NCBI RefSeq assembly: GCF_041080675.1
Contig: NZ_CP163520.1
Coordinates: 6,539,501-6,603,500, forward strand
Reading direction: 5' to 3'
DNA from: Streptomyces sp. cg36
Lineage (GTDB): Bacteria > Actinomycetota > Actinomycetes > Streptomycetales > Streptomycetaceae
Length of the DNA stretch: 64,000 nt
In this document: positions 47,963 through 57,026 of the stretch, in pieces
Layout of the letters: each line of letters starts with the position of its first letter
Position numbering within the stretch: position 1 is the first letter of the stretch
The notes under the pieces: generated by a model
Databases searched by the model: none
The model's input: the letters and a program-made list of their open reading frames with translations, nothing else
Told to the model about the DNA's origin: nothing
Position numbers and translations under genes: made by a program

Positions 47963-48203
47963 ATTCACGTTCACCGCACCGGCCGCTCCGAACCCGCCAA
48001 ATTCCATGGCGGCAGGCTCTGGTGAGGGCCGTTCGCCGTATTGCAGAATGCGGTGTCCCAGGTCACAGAGCTTTCAATGTGCGAGACAAGTGGTCCGGTG
48101 ACCGGTACCGACCGATAAACTGGTCGTGGAACGACGCCGGGCGCAGCCCCCGGCCCGTCCCACCCATGATCAGCCAGCAGCCGCTGCAACCCCAGGGAGC
48201 GTT

Positions 48204-49412
48204 GTGTCCCGTCGTCTGTTCACCTCGGAGTCCGTGACCGAGGGTCACCCCGACAAGATCGCTGACCAGATCAGCGACACGATCCTCGACGCGCTTCTGC
48301 GCGAGGACCCCACGTCCCGTGTCGCCGTGGAGACGTTGATCACCACGGGCCTGGTGCACGTGGCGGGCGAGGTCACGACCAAGGCGTACGCGCCGATCGC
48401 CCAGCTGGTCCGCGAGAAGATCCTGGAGATCGGGTACGACTCGTCGAAGAAGGGCTTCGACGGCGCGTCCTGCGGCGTCTCGGTCTCGATCGGCGCCCAG
48501 TCCCCCGACATCGCGCAGGGCGTCGACACGGCGTACGAGAAGCGCGTCGAGGGCGACGAGGACGAGCTCGACAAGCAGGGCGCCGGCGACCAGGGCCTGA
48601 TGTTCGGCTACGCCTGCGACGAGACGCCCGAGCTGATGCCGCTCCCGATCCACCTGGCGCACCGGCTCTCCCGCCGGCTCTCCGAGGTGCGCAAGAACGG
48701 GACCATCCCCTACCTGCGCCCCGACGGCAAGACCCAGGTCACCATCGAGTACGACGGCGACAAGGCCGTCCGCCTGGACACCGTCGTCGTCTCCTCGCAG
48801 CACGCCAGCGACATCGACCTGGACTCGCTGCTCGCGCCCGACATCCGCGAGTTCGTCGTTGAGCACGTCCTGGGGCAACTCGTCGAGGACGGCATCAAGC
48901 TGGACACCGACGGCTACCGCCTGCTGGTGAACCCGACCGGCCGCTTCGAGATCGGCGGCCCGATGGGCGACGCCGGCCTCACCGGCCGCAAGATCATCAT
49001 CGACACCTACGGCGGCATGGCCCGCCACGGCGGCGGCGCCTTCTCCGGCAAGGACCCGTCCAAGGTCGACCGCTCCGCCGCGTACGCGATGCGCTGGGTG
49101 GCGAAGAACGTCGTCGCCGCCGGCCTCGCCGCCCGCTGCGAGGTCCAGGTCGCGTACGCGATCGGCAAGGCCGAGCCGGTCGGTCTGTTCGTCGAGACCT
49201 TCGGCACCAACACGATCGACACGGACAAGATCGAGTCCGCCATCGCCGAGGTCTTCGACCTCCGCCCGGCCGCGATCATCCGCGACCTCGACCTGCTCCG
49301 CCCGATCTACGCCCAGACGGCCGCCTACGGCCACTTCGGCCGCGAGCTCCCCGACTTCACCTGGGAGCGCACGGACCGCGTGGACGCGCTCAAGGCGGCG
49401 GCCGGGCTGTAG
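48204..49412 (+). CDS. metK: S-adenosylmethionine synthetase
   Basis: Makes SAM from methionine and ATP. The 402-residue product shows the catalytic [16 protein letters not shown] start, [18 protein letters not shown], and the phosphate-binding [20 protein letters not shown]. Length equals other Streptomyces MetK. GTG at 48204 follows CAGGGAGCGTT. The 241-nt leader (47963-48203) contains no SAM-riboswitch-like structure that I could recognise. A 17-bp terminator follows. Confidence 0.98.
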   Translation: MSRRLFTSESVTEGHPDKIADQISDTILDALLREDPTSRVAVETLITTGLVHVAGEVTTKAYAPIAQLVREKILEIGYDSSKKGFDGASCGVSVSIGAQSPDIAQGVDTAYEKRVEGDEDELDKQGAGDQGLMFGYACDETPELMPLPIHLAHRLSRRLSEVRKNGTIPYLRPDGKTQVTIEYDGDKAVRLDTVVVSSQHASDIDLDSLLAPDIREFVVEHVLGQLVEDGIKLDTDGYRLLVNPTGRFEIGGPMGDAGLTGRKIIIDTYGGMARHGGGAFSGKDPSKVDRSAAYAMRWVAKNVVAAGLAARCEVQVAYAIGKAEPVGLFVETFGTNTIDTDKIESAIAEVFDLRPAAIIRDLDLLRPIYAQTAAYGHFGRELPDFTWERTDRVDALKAAAGL

Positions 49413-49430
49413 CCCCGCGCCCCAAGGCCC

Positions 49431-49469
49431 CGCACCGGCCCCGGACCTTCTCGGTCCGGGGCCGGTGCG
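49431..49469 (+). terminator. Strong terminator after metK
   Basis: Perfect 17-bp stem (49431-49447 with 49453-49469), TTCTC loop, then CGTTT. It faces the convergent accessory block and may serve both strands. Confidence 0.82.
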
Positions 49470-49499
49470 CGTTTCGCGGCCCGGGGCGGGCCGTACCGC

Positions 49500-50609
49500 T
49501 CAGAGCGGCCGGTGGTCCGCCGCCGGGGGCTCACCGGGCGGCTCGTCCGGGGCGTGGCCGGGCGCGGGCGGTTGGTCGACATGGCGTTTGATCGCTTCTG
49601 CGGCCTGGGGACGGCCGTGCTTGTCGGCGATGTCGGCGAGACGTTCCGCGAAGAGCAACAGGTCCGGATCGTCCGGCCCGAACCCGAACCAGCCCAGCAG
49701 ATCCGCCACCGGCACGTCGGCCTCCGCGTCGGCCGCCTCCGGAGAGAACGGTTCTTCCGGAGCCGGGCCCGGGGCCGTCGACGTCTGCTCCGCCGTGCCA
49801 TGAAGCGCTCCCGGGGGCGGGGGGAGCAGGTGCTGGAACTCGGGAGCGACCTCCTCGTTGTTGGCCGCGGCGGTCAGCCGGGCCAGCACGCCGATCCGGT
49901 CGACCGCCGCCTCGACCTTCTCCTCGTTCCTGGCCAGCCACCACACGACCGCACTGCCGGTGTCCTTCAGGACGTCATTGCCCAGATAGGCGCGCTTGTT
50001 GCGCTCGTGATTGCGCTCGTGCTCCCAGACGTCCTCGTCCTTGCGCACGGCGGAGAGCTTGGCCAGCCGCTCCAGATCCGTGCCGGGCAGGCTCAGCGAC
50101 ACGTCCTGCGCCATGGCGAGCACCCGTCCCGTCCGGTCCGGCCGCATCACCCCCAGCGCGCCGTCCAGAGCGTGCTGCGCCAGCGCGCTCCGCGTCGGGG
50201 GCTGCACGGCGGTGATCTCGCGCGCCCGCTTGAGGACGGCGTCGACGGCGAGTCCGGCCGGGTTGATCAGCGGGGCGCCGTCCGGCGGGTCCAGCAGCGC
50301 CCAGCGGACCGTGGCGGAGAACACGAAGTCGTAGTCGGCCACGCAGCTGGGCAGGACCACGTCGCTCACGCGCTCCTCCTGGCGTGGGGCCGTCGGAATG
50401 GGAAGATCCGGCTCCAGCATGAGTTCGCGCGGGAACTCCTCGCTGTCCCGCCCGATCACCCGGTGGACCAGCACGGCTACGGCGACCAGCAAGGCACCCA
50501 GTGCGGGCCAGGCCCAGCGGGGCCAGTGCAAGGCGATTCCCGCGATGACGAGGATCAGCCCGGACAACAGAGTGACGAAGACGGTCATGGTCTTGCGACC
50601 CGAGCTCAT
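49500..50609 (-). CDS. Unrecognised two-helix membrane protein, last gene of the TIR operon
   Basis: The 369-residue product has two N-terminal membrane helices (about residues 8-28 and 32-51, with HWPRWAWP between them). A cytoplasmic-looking region follows: a beta-type segment (ADYDFVFSATVRWALLDP), a helical charged section (VRKDEDVWEHERNHERNKRA) and an acidic Pro/Glu-rich tail. The layout loosely resembles SPFH/stomatin-type proteins, but I would not assign it to that family without a search. ATG at 50609 follows GGGGAGGAAAC. It begins 26 nt after the stop of the P-loop protein, so it is the distal gene of the same operon. Confidence 0.78.
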   Translation of the reverse strand: MSSGRKTMTVFVTLLSGLILVIAGIALHWPRWAWPALGALLVAVAVLVHRVIGRDSEEFPRELMLEPDLPIPTAPRQEERVSDVVLPSCVADYDFVFSATVRWALLDPPDGAPLINPAGLAVDAVLKRAREITAVQPPTRSALAQHALDGALGVMRPDRTGRVLAMAQDVSLSLPGTDLERLAKLSAVRKDEDVWEHERNHERNKRAYLGNDVLKDTGSAVVWWLARNEEKVEAAVDRIGVLARLTAAANNEEVAPEFQHLLPPPPGALHGTAEQTSTAPGPAPEEPFSPEAADAEADVPVADLLGWFGFGPDDPDLLLFAERLADIADKHGRPQAAEAIKRHVDQPPAPGHAPDEPPGEPPAADHRPL

Positions 50610-50635
50610 CACGTTTCCTCCCCCGGAGAGTGGTG

Positions 50636-52582
50636 TCACACGGCGGAGCCCAGGTCATCGAGCCCCTGAGCCGAATTGATCTTCTGAAGCAGACTGGCGC
50701 CCACACCGCCACGGCTCGCGGAGGCGTTCCGGCCCGACCGTTCCCACTCGCGCGCGACCCGGTAGAGGGTGCCGAGCGCCGCAGGAGCGTGTCCGCACGC
50801 CGTGACCAGCACGTTCAGCAGCCGGTCTCGGTCCGGGGCGGCCGTACCGCCGGCGAACCAGCGCTCCGCGTAAGGGCGCCAGTCGTCGACGGAGACCCGC
50901 CGGAACACCACCGCCCAGCCATACGTGAGCCCGTCCCGCACATCGCGCGCGCCCAACGAGCCGACGGGGGAGGTGAGTTCGAGGAAAAGGGTGAGATCCC
51001 TCTCCCAGCGCCCGTCGGCCAGATCGCGTCCGATGCGCTGGAGGAGCAGGCGGTACATGAGGTGGTCGGTGCGGGTGAAGCCGAGCAGCGCGGTGCGGGC
51101 GGTGGCGGCGGCCTGGCCGGAGGCCCGCCGGTCGAGATGGTGCAGACGCACCAGTGCCTGATGCGGGTGGGTGCGCCGCATGGCCTCCGAGCAGACCAGG
51201 ACGAGTACCTGCTTGAGGTTCTGCGGCAGGTGGCGGTTGGTCGACCACTCGTAGATCTGGCGGCGGAACACCTGGCCGAACCGCTCGTGCGCGAGGCCGT
51301 GCACCAGGGCCTGCGCCGCGTCGGGGATGAGCCGGGCCTCGCCGCTGTCGCGGGTCCACGACTCGGCGAGCCGGAGCAGGTCCTGGGGCCGCCCGGACGC
51401 CTGGCAGTGCTCCGCGAACCGGGCTATCACCGGGCTGTGTGCCTCCTGGTCGAGCTGGGGCCAGGCCACGCACTCACCGACCCATCGGCTGAGCTGCTCG
51501 CTCAGGTCGGGAAAGTACGTACGGAAGTGCACACGGACGGCGTGGTCGTACTGCTGGGTCCGGAACCGCACACAGCCGTCGTCCCCGGTCTCCGCACCCA
51601 GCGCGGTCAGCTCCGCGTTCAGGTCGGTGTGCTCCAGCCGCGGCCGTTCGTCGGGGGGATGCGCCAGTGTGCGCAGCAGCGTCGAAGCGGCATGGAAGAC
51701 CGTGGCGGGTGTGGACCCGTGGAACATGGCCAGCGCGAGCAGAAGCGCCCGCTCCCGGCCCGCGCCATGGGCGGCGATGTCGGCCGCGACCCGGGCGCTG
51801 TGGTCCGCGAGCCGTTCGAGAGCCGCATCGCGCCAGCCCGCGAAGCCCCCCGCCGTCCCGTCGTCCCGCAGCCGCCGGATGCGGTCGGCCAGGTCGGCGA
51901 CGTCGCGCAGCGGCGCCTGCGTCAGGTAGGTGGTGAGTCCGGGGGAGTTCAGGTCGGCCGCCGCCGGGCGGATGTCGGCGCGCTGGAGGTGGCGGGCGAG
52001 CACCTCACCGGCCGACGGCCGTCCTATCTCCACCGTGTAGGGCAGCAGATCGCTTCGCTGCAGGTAGGCGAGGTGGTACGGGAGCACCATGGCCAGATGG
52101 GCACCGTGTTCGGCCAGTTTGGCGTGGAAGGCGTGCAGTCGGTCCTGGACGGAGAGGTAGCGCGTCTCGTCGGCCACCGACAGGTCCAGGAGCAGCCGGT
52201 CGCCCGCGGACACGGTGACCGCCTCCAGCGTGGACCCCTCGTCGTCCTCGGTGTCGGGCAACTCGTAGAAGCCGCCCTTTCCCGCCGGGAGTTCGTGCAG
52301 CAGGGTCAGCGCGGTGGCCCGTCTCCCGGCCCCCGTCGGCCCCGCGATCAGTACCATCGAGCCCTGGTCGAGCAGGTCGCGGGCCTCACGCATGCGCGGC
52401 GGGGCCACGAACCGCTCGTACAGCCGTGTGCGGGCGTCCTCGGCGATGCTCCGGCGGTCGGGCCCTGTTCGGGACCGGACCCGCTCCGCGGCTGCCGCCA
52501 GGAAGAAGTTGAGCTGGGCTCCTTCGCCGGTGTGGACGCCTCCACTGGCCTCGTTGATGTACGCGCCCAGGTACTCGCTCAC
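50636..52582 (-). CDS. P-loop-like protein with an N-terminal motif shared with the upstream TIR protein
   Basis: The 648-residue product opens with MSEYLGAYINEASGGVHTGE; residues 8-25 (YINEASGGVHTGEGAQLN) repeat the motif at the end of the adjacent TIR protein. A P-loop-like MVLIAGPTGAGRRATAL follows (G81-R88), in which the Walker A Lys and Ser/Thr are both Arg, then a Walker B-like RLLLDLSVAD. About 400 mostly helical residues resemble the sensing part of STAND-type proteins but show no repeats I can name. GTG at 52582 overlaps the TIR stop (GTGA). The role is unknown; sensor/partner of the TIR effector is inference. Confidence 0.82.
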   Translation of the reverse strand: MSEYLGAYINEASGGVHTGEGAQLNFFLAAAAERVRSRTGPDRRSIAEDARTRLYERFVAPPRMREARDLLDQGSMVLIAGPTGAGRRATALTLLHELPAGKGGFYELPDTEDDEGSTLEAVTVSAGDRLLLDLSVADETRYLSVQDRLHAFHAKLAEHGAHLAMVLPYHLAYLQRSDLLPYTVEIGRPSAGEVLARHLQRADIRPAAADLNSPGLTTYLTQAPLRDVADLADRIRRLRDDGTAGGFAGWRDAALERLADHSARVAADIAAHGAGRERALLLALAMFHGSTPATVFHAASTLLRTLAHPPDERPRLEHTDLNAELTALGAETGDDGCVRFRTQQYDHAVRVHFRTYFPDLSEQLSRWVGECVAWPQLDQEAHSPVIARFAEHCQASGRPQDLLRLAESWTRDSGEARLIPDAAQALVHGLAHERFGQVFRRQIYEWSTNRHLPQNLKQVLVLVCSEAMRRTHPHQALVRLHHLDRRASGQAAATARTALLGFTRTDHLMYRLLLQRIGRDLADGRWERDLTLFLELTSPVGSLGARDVRDGLTYGWAVVFRRVSVDDWRPYAERWFAGGTAAPDRDRLLNVLVTACGHAPAALGTLYRVAREWERSGRNASASRGGVGASLLQKINSAQGLDDLGSAV

Positions 52583-53262
52583 CAGCCGGTCCCGGCCGTG
52601 TCGGAGCCGTTGATCTGATCGCCGGAGCCGGTGTGCATCGGGCCGTGCGACTCGTTGACGAAGGTGCCGACATCACCGTTGACGTTGCCGATTCCGCCCC
52701 GCTGCCCCTTGGTGCGCACCTCCGGACGTGCCGTTCGGGGCTCCGGCCGTCGGTCGGCTGTCCGGCGCCGGTCGAGCGCGGCCAGCTCCGGCACCTGCCG
52801 GGCCAGCCGGTCGCCGATCCGGGCGAGGTCCGTGTCGGCGGTACGGGTGGAGACCATCCGCTCGTACTGGCAGTCGGCGAGCCCCGCCAGGGACTTCGGC
52901 AGGCGGCGCCGGTCGAGCTGCTCCATGTGCCGCCCCATCAGGACCGGAACGACCAGCACGCCCGAGGTGAATGCCTCCTCGATCTCGCGCCGAACCCAGT
53001 CCCGCGGATTCTGCAGCGCCCTTCGGGCCGGCCGCTTGCGGTCCGGGCAGTCCATCCACCCCGGGCCGATGAGCGCGATCAGCACGCGGCAGCGGCGGAC
53101 GCCGTCGATCAGGGCGTCGTTGGCGTCGGCGCCCAGGTCGATCGACTTCTGGGCGCGGAAGATGCTCTCCGTGCCGAACCGGGCCGACAGCTGGGTGTCG
53201 CAGATGTAGGCGGCCTCCTTGCCGCCGCCGTGGGTGCGGTAGTTGAGGAAGAGCTCGTGCAC
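52579..53262 (-). CDS. TIR-domain protein with a C-terminal signalling-type motif
   Basis: The 227-residue product begins MHELFLNYRTHGGGKEAAYI, a TIR beta-A/box 1-like start, continues SIFRAQKSIDLGADANDALI and CRVLIALIGPGWMDCP. It has a DWVRREIEEAF segment whose Glu93 sits where TIR NADases carry the catalytic Glu. After a basic linker (161-186) comes a Gly/Asn-rich end, with FVNESHGPMHTGSGDQIN at residues 201-218. TIR proteins in bacterial defence usually hydrolyse NAD+ or make signalling nucleotides. GTG at 53262 with GAAGGGA upstream is preferred to a longer Arg-rich in-frame start. Coupled to the next gene by GTGA. Confidence 0.88.
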   Translation of the reverse strand: MHELFLNYRTHGGGKEAAYICDTQLSARFGTESIFRAQKSIDLGADANDALIDGVRRCRVLIALIGPGWMDCPDRKRPARRALQNPRDWVRREIEEAFTSGVLVVPVLMGRHMEQLDRRRLPKSLAGLADCQYERMVSTRTADTDLARIGDRLARQVPELAALDRRRTADRRPEPRTARPEVRTKGQRGGIGNVNGDVGTFVNESHGPMHTGSGDQINGSDTAGTGW

Positions 53263-53323
53263 GGGACTGTCCCTTCGACGGATTGTCCGAGCTGTCCTTG
53301 CCGTTCGTGGGCTCACGGGTGCT

Positions 53324-54607
53324 TCACGGCGCGGGGTGCAGCGCCGCGCTGAGCCGAGGGGTCAGGGCGCGCACCCGGGCATTGCGGGAGTGCCGCCCGA
53401 GCACCCTGGCCAGGCGGCGCAGATCGGCCGCGATGGTCGCCGAACCCACGGCCCCCGCGCTCGGAAGCGCCTCGGCCGTGATGTCGCAGGCGTGGTCGAT
53501 TTCGCCCGCCGCCGCGTGGGCGAGCGCGCGCCGTACCCCGTACCGCGAGCGGGTGCGCAACGCGTGCGCGGGAATCCGGGCGGTCTCCCGGTCGAGCAGC
53601 TCGGCCGCCCGCTGCGGCCTGCCCAGGTCGTACAGGCACCACCCGGTGAACATCTCCACCACGTCCGGTACGTGTGACGCGCCCAGCACTGGCGCCTCGG
53701 AGTTGCGCGCGTCCAGGGCCAGCAGCTCCCGGGCGCGGTCCAGGCTGCGCAGGGTCGCGCCGTGGTCGCCGTGGGCGGCGAGGCACTGGGCCAGATGCTG
53801 AGCGGCGAGGCCGCGAACCCGGGGCGGCGCCCCACTGTCCAGCGCCCGTGCCGCCAGCTCCAGGGCCTGCGCCGTGTCGCCGCCGTACAGGCAGATCAGT
53901 GAACGCCGCACCAAGGCGTACGACGCCAGGGTGGTGTCGTCTCCGCCCCGCGCCAGCTGGACGGCGCGGTCCGTCCACCACAGCGCCGCGCAGTCGTCGC
54001 CCGCCTCCTGCGCCATCCATCCGGTGTACTCGGCGTACCGGGACGCCAGAACGAGCAGATCCCGCCGGGTACGGGTGCCCGCACGGGCCGCCAGCTGCTC
54101 CAGCGAGTGCGCCTGGGCGATCAGCGAGGGCAGGACACTGCCCGGGCCGGCCGCCTGGCCGATCCGGCGGAACTGGTCGAACAGCACCCGGGACGCCTCC
54201 ACGAGCGTGGCGGCCCCGGTCTCGACCGCCAATTGCTCCTCGCCCACCCGGAGCGAGAGGACGGAGGCGGCCCCCGCGGCCATGACACTGCGGCGTTTGA
54301 CGGGCTGGAAGGAGCTGGTGCCGTCCTTGTCCAGGTACATCAACCACACCTCTTCGTCGGGACCGGGCACGGGCAGCGGCCTGCCGGAGACCACCGGTTC
54401 AAGGAGCCGGGCCAGCTGGCCCCCGGCCTTCAGCTCGGTGTCGCACAGCCGTGCCAGCTCGGGGCTGGGGCGTTTGAGACCGCGTTCGACCTTGCTCAGC
54501 TGGGCCTTGCTGTAGTGCACGCGCCTGCCCAGCTGTTCGAGGGAGAACTGCGCCTCCAGGCGCCTGCGGCGAAGTTCCTGCCCGAAGTCCTGCGGGTGCT
54601 CCTGCAC
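53324..54607 (-). CDS. XRE-family HTH regulator with TPR-like C-terminus
   Basis: The 427-residue product has an N-terminal XRE HTH (residues 10-60: FGQELRRRRLEAQFSLEQLG, VHYSKAQLSKVERGLKRPSP), a linker with an internal twin-arginine-like stretch (KRRSVMAAGAASVLSL, 104-119), then about 280 residues of TPR-like helices (AVQLARGGDDTTLASYALVR, ELAARALDSGAPPRVRGLAA). Streptomyces has many such regulators. GTG at 54607 follows ACGGAGGTCGCA. It lies 61 nt upstream of the TIR gene on the same strand, so it probably heads or controls that operon; it is divergent from priA. Confidence 0.88.
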   Translation of the reverse strand: MQEHPQDFGQELRRRRLEAQFSLEQLGRRVHYSKAQLSKVERGLKRPSPELARLCDTELKAGGQLARLLEPVVSGRPLPVPGPDEEVWLMYLDKDGTSSFQPVKRRSVMAAGAASVLSLRVGEEQLAVETGAATLVEASRVLFDQFRRIGQAAGPGSVLPSLIAQAHSLEQLAARAGTRTRRDLLVLASRYAEYTGWMAQEAGDDCAALWWTDRAVQLARGGDDTTLASYALVRRSLICLYGGDTAQALELAARALDSGAPPRVRGLAAQHLAQCLAAHGDHGATLRSLDRARELLALDARNSEAPVLGASHVPDVVEMFTGWCLYDLGRPQRAAELLDRETARIPAHALRTRSRYGVRRALAHAAAGEIDHACDITAEALPSAGAVGSATIAADLRRLARVLGRHSRNARVRALTPRLSAALHPAP

Positions 54608-54820
54608 TGCGACCTCCGTCGCTCTCCGTCCGGGCGGCCGGAGGCAACGCGCATCAGCGTGCGGCAACCGGCACGTCGGAACAAGGCGAATCGGGACGTT
54701 TCCCGTTTCCTCTCCGGGAGCGAACAGCAAGCCGCCCGGGCTGTCGAGAGGGTCCCCGGCCGTGCCGTCCGGACCGTCGGGGCGGCGCCTGTGTCAGTGG
54801 GGTCTGGTAGGAATTTGGCT

Positions 54821-56968
54821 GTGAGCAGCGACAACGAGAAGGCGGGCGGGGGCGCCGGCGAGGGTGGGGCGGAGCAGCTCGCGCTCATTCGGGAGACCGT
54901 GCGGCAGGCCAAGGTGCCCAAGGCCAAGCCGCGCACCTGGCGGGGTGCGGCGCTGGCCGAGGCGCTGCCGGTGGCGCGGGTGGTGGTCGACAAGGGGGGC
55001 GTCCACCTCGACCGGCTCTTCGACTACGCCGTGCCCAAGGAGCTGGACGCCGACGCGCAGCCGGGGGTGCGGGTGCGGGTGCGGTTCGGCGCCGGGGCGC
55101 GCCAGGTGCGCGACGGGCGCCGCGAGGGCGGCGGCCTGATCGACGGCTTCCTCGTCGAGCGGATCGCCGCGTCCGACTACTCGGGCCCCCTCGCCGCCCT
55201 GGCCGGCGTCGTCTCGCCGGAGCGCGTGCTCGGCCCCGGCATGCTGGCCCTCACCCGTGCGGTCGCCGACCGGTACGCGGGCGGTCTCGCCGACGTGCTC
55301 CAACTGGCGATCCCGCCGAGGAACGCACGGGCGGAGTCCAAGCCCTCGCCCCCGCCGCCCCCGACACCGCCCGCCCCCGACCCGGCGACCTGGGGGCGGT
55401 ACGGGAACGGACCGGCGTTCCTGGAGGCGCTGGCCGCGGGCGGGGCGCCGCGCGCCGTCTGGACCGCGCTGCCCGGACCGTCCTGGGCCGACGAGATCGC
55501 GCGGGCCGTCGCGGCCACCCTCTCCGGCGGGCGCGGCGCACTGGTCGTGGTGCCCGACGGGCGCACCGCGGGCCGGGTCGACGCCTCCCTGACCGCGCTC
55601 CTGGGCGAGGGGCGGCACGCCCTGCTGACCGCCGAGTCCGGCCCCGAGAAGCGCTACCGGCAGTGGCTCGCCGTGCGGCGCGGCTCGGTGCGGGCCGTGG
55701 TCGGCACCCGCGCCGCGATGTTCGCCCCGGTCGAGGACCTCGGCCTGGTGGTGATCTGGGAGGACGGCGACTCCAGCCACAGCGACGACCACGCGCCGTT
55801 CCCGCACGTGCGCGAGGTCCTCGAACTGCGCGCCGCCCACGACAAGTGCGCGTTCCTGCTGGGCAGCACGAGCTGTACGGTCGAGGCCGCCCAGCTGGTC
55901 GAGAGCGGCTGGGCGGCGCCGCTGGTCGCCGACCGCGCCACGGTCCGGGCCGCGGCCCCGCTGGTGCGCACGGTCGGGGACGGCGAGCTGGCCCGCGACG
56001 AGGCGGCCCGCGCCGCCCGGCTGCCCAGCCTCGCCTGGCAGGCCGTGCGCGAAGGGCTCAAGAGCGGCCCGGTGCTGGTCCAGGTGCCCCGGCGCGGGTA
56101 CGTACCCCGCCTCTCCTGCGAGCGCTGCCGTACGCCCGCCCGCTGCCGCCACTGCTCCGGCCCCCTGGAGGCCCCGGACCAGCGGGAGCTGCGGTGCGGG
56201 TGGTGCGGACGGGGCGAGCCCGACTGGCACTGCACGGAGTGCGGCGCGGTCCGGCTGAGGGCGAACGTGGTGGGGGCGCGGCGGACGGCGGAGGAGCTCG
56301 GCCGAGCGTTCCCGGCGGTGCCGGTGCGCACGTCGGGGCGCGACCACGTGCTGGACGCGGTGCCCGGCCGGCCCGCCCTCGTCGTCTCCACCCCGGGTGC
56401 CGAGCCGGTCGCCGAGGGCGGTTACGCGGCGGCGCTGCTCCTCGATGGCTGGGCGATGCTCGGGCGACCCGACCTGCGGGCGGGGGAGGAGGCGCTGCGG
56501 CGCTGGATCACGGCGGCCTCGCTGGTGCGCGGCCAGGACGAGGGCGGCACAGTGGTGATCGTCGCCGAACCGACGCTGCGGCCCGTCCAGGCCCTGGTCC
56601 GCTGGGACCCGGTCGGCCACGCCCTGCGCGAACTGGCCGAGCGGGCCGAGCTGGGCTTTCCGCCGGTGTCCCGGATGGCGGAGGTCCTCGGTCGTCCGGA
56701 GGCGGTGGAGGCGTTCCTCGCGGGCGCCCAACTGCCCCCCGATTCGCAGGTGTTGGGGCCGGTCCCGGTGCCGGTCACCGAGCCGGGCCGGGCCCGGCGC
56801 CCCGGCGCGCCCCCCGTCGGCGAGGTGTGGGAGCGGGCCCTGGTGCGGGTCCCGCCGGGCAGTGGCTCGGCGCTGGCCGCCGCCCTGAAGACCGCGCAGG
56901 CGGGCCGCCTCGCCCGGGGCGGCGGCGACCCCGTACGGATCAGGGTGGACCCGCCGGACATCGGCTGA
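54821..56968 (+). CDS. priA: Replication restart protein PriA, helicase-deficient actinobacterial form
   Basis: Primosomal protein N' homologue of 715 residues. The N-terminal 3'-DNA-binding domain (VARVVVDKGGVHLDRLFDYA, VRVRFGAGARQV) is clear and all eight zinc cysteines are present as four CxxC pairs (CERC, CRHC, CGWC, CTEC). The Walker A position reads ALPGPSWADE instead of GxxGxGKT, and the DEEH box reads WEDGDSSHSDD, so ATPase/helicase activity is not expected. This degeneration is known for actinobacterial PriA. GTG at 54821 with TAGGAATTTGGCT upstream. Normally next to metK; here 5 kb of extra genes lie between. Confidence 0.93.
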   Translation: MSSDNEKAGGGAGEGGAEQLALIRETVRQAKVPKAKPRTWRGAALAEALPVARVVVDKGGVHLDRLFDYAVPKELDADAQPGVRVRVRFGAGARQVRDGRREGGGLIDGFLVERIAASDYSGPLAALAGVVSPERVLGPGMLALTRAVADRYAGGLADVLQLAIPPRNARAESKPSPPPPPTPPAPDPATWGRYGNGPAFLEALAAGGAPRAVWTALPGPSWADEIARAVAATLSGGRGALVVVPDGRTAGRVDASLTALLGEGRHALLTAESGPEKRYRQWLAVRRGSVRAVVGTRAAMFAPVEDLGLVVIWEDGDSSHSDDHAPFPHVREVLELRAAHDKCAFLLGSTSCTVEAAQLVESGWAAPLVADRATVRAAAPLVRTVGDGELARDEAARAARLPSLAWQAVREGLKSGPVLVQVPRRGYVPRLSCERCRTPARCRHCSGPLEAPDQRELRCGWCGRGEPDWHCTECGAVRLRANVVGARRTAEELGRAFPAVPVRTSGRDHVLDAVPGRPALVVSTPGAEPVAEGGYAAALLLDGWAMLGRPDLRAGEEALRRWITAASLVRGQDEGGTVVIVAEPTLRPVQALVRWDPVGHALRELAERAELGFPPVSRMAEVLGRPEAVEAFLAGAQLPPDSQVLGPVPVPVTEPGRARRPGAPPVGEVWERALVRVPPGSGSALAAALKTAQAGRLARGGGDPVRIRVDPPDIG

Positions 56969-57026
56969 CCGGGGCACCGCGCGCCGGGCGAGCCGCCCTC
57001 GGCCCGTACGGTTCGAGCCGTCGTCG

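Noticed and set aside
47963..48203. SAM riboswitch upstream of metK
   Set aside because: No recognisable conserved core or expression-platform hairpin in the 241-nt leader by eye; a covariance-model search would decide.
53263..53316. Longer in-frame start of the TIR protein (18 extra Arg/Thr-rich residues)
   Set aside because: The GTG at 53262 has a GAAGGGA site and begins exactly at the TIR beta-A strand.
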